From: Pseudomonas muyukensis
GTDB lineage: Bacteria; Pseudomonadota; Gammaproteobacteria; Pseudomonadales; Pseudomonadaceae
Length of the DNA stretch: 64,000 bases
Assembly (NCBI RefSeq): GCF_019139535.1
Contig: NZ_CP077073.1
Span: forward strand, 2,384,501-2,448,500
Direction of reading: 5' to 3'
Part shown: positions 58,286 to 64,000 of the stretch, piece by piece
Numbering within the stretch: position 1 is the stretch's first letter
Layout of the letters: every line of letters starts with the position of its first letter
Program-made: the position numbers and the translations under genes
The notes under the pieces: generated by a model
The model's database searches: none
What the model was told of the DNA's origin: nothing
The model's input: only the letters and a program-made list of their open reading frames with translations

Positions 58286-60334
58286 ATGAGTTATCAGGTT
58301 CTTGCACGTAAATGGCGTCCGCGCTCGTTCCGCGAAATGGTCGGCCAGACCCATGTGCTCAAGGCTTTGATCAACGCCCTGGACAACCAGCGCCTGCACC
58401 ACGCCTATCTGTTCACCGGCACCCGTGGCGTGGGCAAGACCACCATCGCGCGGATCATCGCCAAGTGCCTGAACTGCGAGACCGGCATCACCTCGACGCC
58501 CTGCGGCACCTGTTCGGTGTGCCGGGAGATCGACGAAGGCCGCTTCGTCGACCTGATCGAGATCGACGCCGCCAGCCGCACCAAGGTCGAGGACACCCGC
58601 GAACTGCTCGACAACGTGCAGTACGCCCCCAGCCGCGGGCGCTTCAAGGTCTACCTGATCGACGAAGTGCACATGCTTTCCAGCCACTCGTTCAACGCCC
58701 TGTTGAAGACGCTGGAAGAGCCGCCGCCCTACGTCAAGTTCATCCTCGCCACCACCGACCCGCAGAAGCTGCCGGCCACCATCCTGTCGCGCTGCCTGCA
58801 GTTCTCGCTGAAGAACATGAGCCCGGAGCGGGTGGTCGAGCACCTGAGCCACGTGCTGGGCGCCGAGAACGTGCCGTTCGAGGACGATGCCCTGTGGCTG
58901 CTCGGGCGCGCCGCCGACGGCTCGATGCGCGACGCCATGAGCCTGACCGACCAGGCCATTGCCTTCGGTGAAGGGCGGGTGCTGGCGGCCGATGTGCGGG
59001 CGATGCTCGGCACCCTTGATCATGGCCAGGTGTACGGCGTGCTCCAGGCGTTGCTCGAGGGCGACGCGCGGGCGCTGCTGGAAGCGGTGCGCGACCTGGC
59101 CGAGCAAGGCCCGGACTGGAACGGCGTGCTCTCGGAAATGCTCAACGTGCTGCACCGGGTGGCCATTGCCCAGGCGCTGCCGGAGGCCGTCGACAACGGC
59201 CAGGGCGACCGCGACCGCGTGCTGGCGCTGGCTCAGGCCCTGCCGGCCGAAGACGTGCAGTTCTACTACCAGATGGGCCTGATTGGCCGCCGTGACCTGC
59301 CATTGGCGCCGGACCCACGTGGCGGCTTCGAAATGGTCCTGCTGCGCATGCTGGCGTTCCGTCCGGCCGATGCCGACGATGCGCCGAAACCGGTGCTAAA
59401 GCCGGTGGGGATCAGCCAGGCCACAGCTGATCCAACCACACCGGTGGCAGCGACGGCTGCTGTCGTCGCGCCCGCCGTGGCGCACGAGGCCGCGCCGGCG
59501 CCCGCCGAGGTTGTCGAAGCGGCCCCCGCGCCAGTGGTGCCTGTGCCCGCAGTGCTCGAGCCAGCGCCGCCAGAGCCCGTCGCCGAGCCGGTGGCGCTGC
59601 CGGCAGCGGCCGAGGAAGTCGTCGACTTGCCGTGGGAAGAGCCTGTCGCCGCGCCTGCGCCAGTGGCTATCGAGCCGCCGCCTGAGCCTGAGGCCCCAGC
59701 CGCCGAGCCGGCGCACTACCAGCCCGACGATGACGCGCCGCCGTTCGACCCGTCCGCCTACAGCCCGGCGGGCATGGAGCGTGATGACGAACCGCCAGGC
59801 GATGAGGACTACTACGTCCCGGACAGCGATCCGGCCGGTTTCAGCTACCTGGACGAGCTCGCCGAGCACGTCCAGGAAGAGCCCCCTGCCCAGGCGCCCG
59901 AACCCTTGCCCGCCGCCCAGCCGGCCACCGGTTTGGCCCTGCAATGGCTGGAATTATTCCCACAGTTGCCTGTCTCTGGGATGACAGGCAACATCGCCGC
60001 CAACTGTACCCTGATCGCCACCGAGGGCGACGACTGGCTGCTGCACCTGGACCCAGGCCAGGGCGCGCTGTTCAACGCCACCCAGCAACGGCGCCTGAAC
60101 GACGCGCTCAACCAGCTGTTGGGGCGTAGCATCAACCTGAGCATCGAGTTGATCCGCCCCGAGCAAGAGACCCCGGCCCAGGCTGCAGCGCGCAAGCGCG
60201 CCAACCGCCAGCGCGACGCCGAGGTGTCGATCGAGCAGGACCCGCTCATCCAGCAGATGATTCGGCAGTTCGGCGCGACGGTACGACAGGATACTATTGA
60301 GCCGGTAGACGCCCTGGTCAGCCAGGGTCAATGA
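58286..60334 (+). CDS. dnaX: DNA polymerase III subunits tau/gamma
   Basis: A 682-residue clamp-loader ATPase. Walker A is GTRGVGKT (45-52). The Zn module has cysteines at about 64, 73, 76 and 79. Walker B/DEAH-like is YLIDEVHMLS, and the sensor-1/arginine-finger region includes TILSRCLQFS. A long Pro/Ala-rich linker (about 380-550) leads to the tau-specific C-terminal domain. No A-AAA-AAG slippery site was seen, so the E. coli type of gamma frameshift is not expected. The start MSYQVLARKWRP follows the ATG at 58286. Confidence 0.96.
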   Translation: MSYQVLARKWRPRSFREMVGQTHVLKALINALDNQRLHHAYLFTGTRGVGKTTIARIIAKCLNCETGITSTPCGTCSVCREIDEGRFVDLIEIDAASRTKVEDTRELLDNVQYAPSRGRFKVYLIDEVHMLSSHSFNALLKTLEEPPPYVKFILATTDPQKLPATILSRCLQFSLKNMSPERVVEHLSHVLGAENVPFEDDALWLLGRAADGSMRDAMSLTDQAIAFGEGRVLAADVRAMLGTLDHGQVYGVLQALLEGDARALLEAVRDLAEQGPDWNGVLSEMLNVLHRVAIAQALPEAVDNGQGDRDRVLALAQALPAEDVQFYYQMGLIGRRDLPLAPDPRGGFEMVLLRMLAFRPADADDAPKPVLKPVGISQATADPTTPVAATAAVVAPAVAHEAAPAPAEVVEAAPAPVVPVPAVLEPAPPEPVAEPVALPAAAEEVVDLPWEEPVAAPAPVAIEPPPEPEAPAAEPAHYQPDDDAPPFDPSAYSPAGMERDDEPPGDEDYYVPDSDPAGFSYLDELAEHVQEEPPAQAPEPLPAAQPATGLALQWLELFPQLPVSGMTGNIAANCTLIATEGDDWLLHLDPGQGALFNATQQRRLNDALNQLLGRSINLSIELIRPEQETPAQAAARKRANRQRDAEVSIEQDPLIQQMIRQFGATVRQDTIEPVDALVSQGQ

Positions 60335-60397
60335 CGGATAACCATGCGGCCGGCCACGGGGCGGGCCGCATCACATGACCCAATCGAGGTACACCCC

Positions 60398-60733
60398 ATG
60401 ATGAAAGGTGGCATGGCCGGCCTGATGAAGCAGGCCCAGCAGATGCAGGAAAAGATGCAGAAGATGCAGGAAGAACTGGCCAATGCGGAAGTCACCGGCC
60501 AGTCCGGTGGCGGCCTGGTCAGCGTGGTGATGACCGGTCGCCACGACGTCAAGCGCGTCAGCATCGACCAGAGCCTGATGTCGACCGATGCGGATGACAA
60601 GGAAGTGCTCGAGGACCTGATCGCCGCGGCGCTGAACGACGCCGTGCGCAAGATCGAGCAGAGCAGCCAGGAGAAGATGGGCGGCATGACTGCCGGCATG
60701 CAGCTGCCGCCTGGTTTCAAGATGCCGTTCTGA
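60398..60733 (+). CDS. YbaB/EbfC nucleoid-associated protein
   Basis: A 111-residue DNA-binding protein of the YbaB family. The helical N-terminal tweezers ([20 protein letters not shown]) are followed by the core [17 protein letters not shown]. It is 63 bp after dnaX and before recR, the conserved dnaX-ybaB-recR order. GAGGT precedes the first of two adjacent ATG codons. Confidence 0.95.
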   Translation: MMKGGMAGLMKQAQQMQEKMQKMQEELANAEVTGQSGGGLVSVVMTGRHDVKRVSIDQSLMSTDADDKEVLEDLIAAALNDAVRKIEQSSQEKMGGMTAGMQLPPGFKMPF

Positions 60734-60752
60734 TCGGCGTCCTGCGTCATAA

Positions 60753-60786
60753 GGGGGAGCAACGACCCAGCGGGCGTTGCTCCCTT
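60753..60786 (+). terminator. Hairpin/terminator between ybaB and recR
   Basis: GGGAGCAACG and CGTTGCTCCC with flanking A's and TT, 38 bp before the recR start. A recR transcript probably needs read-through or its own promoter. Confidence 0.65.
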
Positions 60787-60822
60787 GTTCATTCTGATTC
60801 CTGAATTGGCAGGCCCGCATAC

Positions 60823-61425
60823 ATGAGCTTCAGCCCCCTGATCCGCCAACTGATCGACGCCCTGCGCATCCTGCCCGGCGTTGGCCAGAAAACCGCCCAG
60901 CGCATGGCCTTGCAGCTGCTCGAGCGCGACCGCAGCGGCGGTACCCGCCTGGCCCAGGCCCTGAGCCAGGCCATGGACGGCGTCGGTCATTGCCGCCAGT
61001 GCCGCACCCTGACCGAGCAGGAACTGTGCCCGCAATGCGCCGACCCGCGCCGCGATGACACGCAGTTGTGCGTGGTCGAAGGGCCGATGGATGTCTATGC
61101 GGTGGAGCAGACCGGCTACCGCGGTCGCTATTTCGTGCTCAAGGGGCACCTGTCGCCGCTCGACGGCCTGGGCCCCGATGCCATTGGCATTCCGCAGCTG
61201 ATGGCGCGGATCGAGGAGCAGGGCACCTTCAGCGAGGTGATCCTGGCCACCAACCCGACCGTGGAAGGGGAGGCGACGGCGCATTACATCGCCCAGCTGC
61301 TGGCCGAGAAAGGCCTGGCGGCCACGCGCATCGCCCATGGTGTGCCGTTGGGTGGGGAGCTGGAGCTGGTCGATGGTGGGACCCTGGCCCACGCCTTCGC
61401 CGGGCGCAAGCCGATTTCGCTGTAA
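60823..61425 (+). CDS. recR: Recombination mediator protein RecR
   Basis: A 200-residue protein of the RecFOR gap-repair pathway. A helix-hairpin-helix ([13 protein letters not shown]) is followed by a C4 zinc finger ([16 protein letters not shown]) and a Toprim domain ([13 protein letters not shown], then [10 protein letters not shown]). It loads RecA with RecO at gaps. Confidence 0.96.
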   Translation: MSFSPLIRQLIDALRILPGVGQKTAQRMALQLLERDRSGGTRLAQALSQAMDGVGHCRQCRTLTEQELCPQCADPRRDDTQLCVVEGPMDVYAVEQTGYRGRYFVLKGHLSPLDGLGPDAIGIPQLMARIEEQGTFSEVILATNPTVEGEATAHYIAQLLAEKGLAATRIAHGVPLGGELELVDGGTLAHAFAGRKPISL

Positions 61426-61515
61426 GGCCCAGCGCTTTCAAGGTCTTTGGGTTTGAGAGTTATTGACCGAGGGAAGGCTGCCGAGTGTTCGCCGCAACCT
61501 TTGCAGTGCCGATAA

Positions 61516-61554
61516 AATCGAGCGCCGCGCGGGCGGCGCTCGGTCTGATAGGCG
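61516..61554. repeat. Intergenic palindromic repeat, copy 2
   Basis: 33 of 39 positions match copy 1 at 13593 (AATCGAGCGCCGC at the start, GGCG at the end). Here the palindrome CGAGCGCCGC.../...GCGGCGCTCG is nearly perfect. It lies between convergent recR and apt. Confidence 0.65.
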
Positions 61555-61571
61555 ATACAACTCAAACGAAC

Positions 61572-62120
61572 TCAGAATTCGCTCAGGGAAAACTCGGTCA
61601 GGCAGAAGGTCGGCACCCCGGCCGCCTGCAAGCGACGCGAACCTTCCAGCTCCGGCAGGTCGATGATCGCCGCCGCCTCGAATACCTGGGCACCCGTGCG
61701 GCGTACCAGGTTGGCCGCAGCCAGCAGGGTGCCGCCAGTGGCGATCAGGTCATCGAAGATCAGCACCGAGTCCCCTTCGCAAAGGCTGTCGGCGTGCACC
61801 TCCAGGAAGGCCTCGCCGTATTCGGTCTGGTAACCCTCGCTCAAGACGTCGGCCGGCAGCTTGCCCTGCTTGCGGAACAGGATCAGCGGCTTGTTCAACT
61901 GGTGGGCGATGATCGAGCCGATCAGGAAGCCCCGCGCGTCCATGGCGCCGATGTGGCTGAACTCGGCTTCGACATAGCGCTCGATGAACTGGTCGGCGAC
62001 ATAGCGCAGCCCGCGCGGCGATTGGAACAGCGGGGTGATGTCGCGGAAGATCACGCCCGGCTTGGGAAAGTCCACTACCGGGCGGATCAGGGCTTTGAGG
62101 TCGAAGGTGTCGCTGTGCAT
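61572..62120 (-). CDS. apt: Adenine phosphoribosyltransferase
   Basis: A 182-residue purine-salvage enzyme converting adenine and PRPP to AMP. The PRPP-binding motif is [16 protein letters not shown], and the N-terminal family segments are [14 protein letters not shown] and [12 protein letters not shown]. Normal length. A TATACT -10-like box lies about 35 bp upstream on the minus strand. Confidence 0.96.
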   Translation of the reverse strand: MHSDTFDLKALIRPVVDFPKPGVIFRDITPLFQSPRGLRYVADQFIERYVEAEFSHIGAMDARGFLIGSIIAHQLNKPLILFRKQGKLPADVLSEGYQTEYGEAFLEVHADSLCEGDSVLIFDDLIATGGTLLAAANLVRRTGAQVFEAAAIIDLPELEGSRRLQAAGVPTFCLTEFSLSEF

Positions 62121-62174
62121 GGGGCGGGTATCCTGGAAAAACCAAGGCGCCAGTATACCCTGTTCACGCCAGGA

Positions 62175-62909
62175 TCAGACCTCTAGCGCACCACCGGCCA
62201 GCGCGCACAGCTGGATCGGATCGAGGATATGCACTTCCTTGCCTTCGGCCTTGAGCAAGCCATTTTGCTGGAAGCGGGTGAATACGCGGGACACGGTTTC
62301 CACGGCCAGGCCCAGGTAGTTGCCGATCTCGTTGCGCGACATGCTCAGGCGGAACTGGTTGGCCGAGTAGCCACGGGCGCGGAAGCGCGCGGACAGGTTG
62401 ACCAGGAAGGTGGCGATGCGTTCGTCGGCGGTTTTTTTCGACAGCAGCAGCATCATCTGCTGGTCGTCGCGGATCTCGCGGCTCATCACCCGCATCAGCT
62501 GGCGCCGCAGTTGCGGCAGTTGCACCGACAGTTCGTCGAGGCGCTCGAACGGGATCTCGCACACCGAGGTGGTTTCCTGGGCCTGGGCCGACACCGGGTA
62601 GGCCTCGGTGTCCATGCCGGACAGGCCGACCAGCTCGCTGGGCAGGTGGAAGCCGGTGATCTGCTCTTCGCCGCTGTCGCTCAGGCTGAAGGTTTTCAGG
62701 GCGCCGGAGCGCACGGCATAGACCGAGCCGAAATTGTCACCCTGGCGGAACAGGAACTCACCCTTTTTCAGCGGGCGGCCGCGTTTGACGATTTCATCCA
62801 ATGCGTCCATGTCCTCGAGGTTGAGGGACAGGGGCAGGCACAGGGGGGCCAGGCTGCAATCCTTGCAATGGGCCTGGTTGTGTGGGCGCAGTTTTACTGG
62901 CTCGGACAT
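62175..62909 (-). CDS. anr: Anaerobic regulator Anr (FNR family)
   Basis: A 244-residue CRP/FNR regulator of the oxygen-sensing type. The N-terminal cluster cysteines are at 15, 18 and 24 ([11 protein letters not shown]), with the fourth at about 117 (TSVCEIP). A cyclic-nucleotide-like beta-roll follows, then a C-terminal helix-turn-helix with [20 protein letters not shown], including the E-SR recognition residues for TTGAT half-sites. It activates denitrification, fermentation and microaerobic genes. It is followed by apt and preceded by hemN on the same strand. The start [14 protein letters not shown] matches the family. Confidence 0.95.
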   Translation of the reverse strand: MSEPVKLRPHNQAHCKDCSLAPLCLPLSLNLEDMDALDEIVKRGRPLKKGEFLFRQGDNFGSVYAVRSGALKTFSLSDSGEEQITGFHLPSELVGLSGMDTEAYPVSAQAQETTSVCEIPFERLDELSVQLPQLRRQLMRVMSREIRDDQQMMLLLSKKTADERIATFLVNLSARFRARGYSANQFRLSMSRNEIGNYLGLAVETVSRVFTRFQQNGLLKAEGKEVHILDPIQLCALAGGALEV

Positions 62910-63098
62910 TTCTTTCGATCCTTGTGGGAAAGCACACATAAGCCGTAAGGATAACCCGTGGCATGGGCTGTAGGCCAGCATGCGCTTTTTTGGTGCGCGC
63001 CGGCTCCGGTCCGGTGGGGTGTTCCGGCACCGTACAACTGTCCATAGTGTGCCTCGAAAGGCCCGCTGTCCATGCGGTGAAACGCCTCAATACAACCC

Positions 63099-64000
63099 TT
63101 AGATCACCCGTGAAAAACGCTGGCGGTTCTGCTGCGCCAGGTAGGCATCGAAGACCATGCATACCGAGCGTGCCAGCAGGCGGCCGGCCGGCAGGATGCG
63201 TATGCCCTGGGCGTCCAGGGTGATCAGGCCGTCGCGCTGCATGGCCTGCAACTGCGGCCAGAGATCGTTGAAGTAGCCGCGAAAATCAATGGTGAACGCC
63301 CGCTCGATTGGCTCGAAGTCCAGCTCGAAGTGGCAGATCAGTTGCTGGATGACGGCCCGGCGCAAGCGATCGTCCTGGTTGCACAAAAGGCCGCGCTGGG
63401 TCGCCAGCTGGGCGGTGGAGAGGGTGTCCTGGTAGGTGTTGAGGTCGCTGCTGTTCTGGCAGTAGAGGTCGCCGATCTGGCTGATCGCCGACACGCCCAG
63501 GCCGATCAGGTCGCAGTGGCCGTGGGTGGTGTAGCCCTGGAAGTTGCGTTGCAAGGTGCCTTCTTCCTGGGCAATGGCCAGCTCGTCGTCGGGCAGGGCG
63601 AAGTGGTCCATGCCGATGTAGCGGTAGCCGGCGGCGGTCAGCTGGTCGATGGTGGCGTGGAGCATTTCCAGCTTGGCCGCGGGTGCCGGCAGGTCGTTGC
63701 TGTCGATGCGCCGCTGGGGCATGAAGCGTTCGGGCAGGTGCGCGTAGTTGAACACCGACAGGCGGTCGGGTTGCAGGCGGATGACTTCCTCGACGGTGCG
63801 GGCGAAGCCTTCCGGGGTCTGCTTGGGCAGGCCGTAGATCAGGTCGAGGTTGATCGAGCGGAACTGCAAGGTGCGCGCCGCCTCGATCAGGGTGCGGGTC
63901 TGTTCCAGGCTTTGCAGGCGGTTGACCGCGCGCTGCACGGCCGGGTCAAGGTCCTGCACGCCGAGGCTGACGCGGTTGAAGCCCAGTTCGCGCAGCAGGC
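63099..64000 (-). CDS. hemN: Oxygen-independent coproporphyrinogen III oxidase (partial, 5' end off window)
   Basis: About 300 C-terminal residues of a radical-SAM enzyme in heme synthesis. Visible family segments: FRSINLDLIYGLPKQTPEGF, YRYIGMDHFALPDDELA, and GLGVSAISQIGDLYCQN. The radical-SAM CxxxCxxC motif would lie beyond 64000. Co-location with anr is common in Pseudomonas, where hemN is Anr-activated. The gene's promoter is outside the window. The 189 bp between hemN and anr contain no gene, and no clear FNR box was seen. Confidence 0.94.
   Translation of the reverse strand, partial: LLRELGFNRVSLGVQDLDPAVQRAVNRLQSLEQTRTLIEAARTLQFRSINLDLIYGLPKQTPEGFARTVEEVIRLQPDRLSVFNYAHLPERFMPQRRIDSNDLPAPAAKLEMLHATIDQLTAAGYRYIGMDHFALPDDELAIAQEEGTLQRNFQGYTTHGHCDLIGLGVSAISQIGDLYCQNSSDLNTYQDTLSTAQLATQRGLLCNQDDRLRRAVIQQLICHFELDFEPIERAFTIDFRGYFNDLWPQLQAMQRDGLITLDAQGIRILPAGRLLARSVCMVFDAYLAQQNRQRFSRVI

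Noticed and set aside
62910..63098. FNR/Anr box (TTGAT-N4-ATCAA) between hemN and anr
   Set aside because: No convincing match was seen. The hemN promoter itself is beyond the window.

Overview
The window is a GC-rich, densely coded stretch of a Pseudomonas chromosome, most likely from the P. putida group. The evidence is the marker order cmpX-sigX-oprF, Pseudomonas-type proteins (SigX, OprF, Rmf, Anr, a 784-residue LigA), aer2 beside acnA, and many short 'GTAGGAGCGGCCTTG' REP palindromes. No prophage, CRISPR array, tRNA or complete insertion sequence was seen. Most genes are housekeeping. The unusual content lies mainly in the regulatory DNA between genes.

Layout. 1-8.3 kb: tail of cmpX, ECF sigma factor sigX, porin oprF; then a minus-strand nitrate block nasS-nasT-nasA-PP2C/kinase, pyrD, and rmf with a structured leader. 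8.3-20 kb: rlmL, a CHASE/PAS/GGDEF diguanylate cyclase, dacB (PBP4), yggL, and a BvgAS-like pair (LuxR-type regulator plus 1211-residue hybrid kinase). 20-28.6 kb: dgt, a three-gene membrane-stress set (YqjD, YqjE, small partner), an ammonium transporter with nitrogen-control sites, a glutaredoxin-like protein, a LexA-boxed orphan, an RluA-type pseudouridine synthase, aerotaxis receptor aer2, and a CPBP protease. 28.8-36.8 kb: acnA, rlmM, tusA, pdxB, a PA1571-like small protein, a MITE-like element, and an ABC exporter. 36.8-47.3 kb: a purine salvage and catabolism cluster (NCS2 permease, GntR, aqpZ, guaD, xdhC, xdhB, xdhA, GntR). 47.3-61.4 kb: genome maintenance and division (smc, zipA, ligA, 4.5S RNA, two orphans including an SF1 helicase-like protein, a MerR/DUF2938 pair, dnaX, ybaB, recR). 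61.5-64 kb: apt, anr, and hemN running off the end.

How the parts work together. The nitrate block has two layers of control that can be read in the sequence. A near-consensus sigma-54 promoter is followed by a leader with two hexaloop hairpins (A at loop position 1, G at 4). The second hairpin overlaps a strong terminator, which is the expected target of the adjacent NasT (ANTAR) antiterminator and its nitrate sensor NasS. The purine cluster is bracketed by two FCD-type GntR regulators, and a shared inverted repeat YTGAC-N6-GTCAR occurs twice before xdhA and once before the purine permease. A textbook LexA box precedes an uncharacterised 102-residue gene. No wholly new multi-gene defence or mobile system is evident. 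The best candidates for new biology are the SF1 helicase-like orphan beside dnaX, the SOS-boxed orphan, the shared purine operator, the amt leader, and the MITE with its collapsed remnant.
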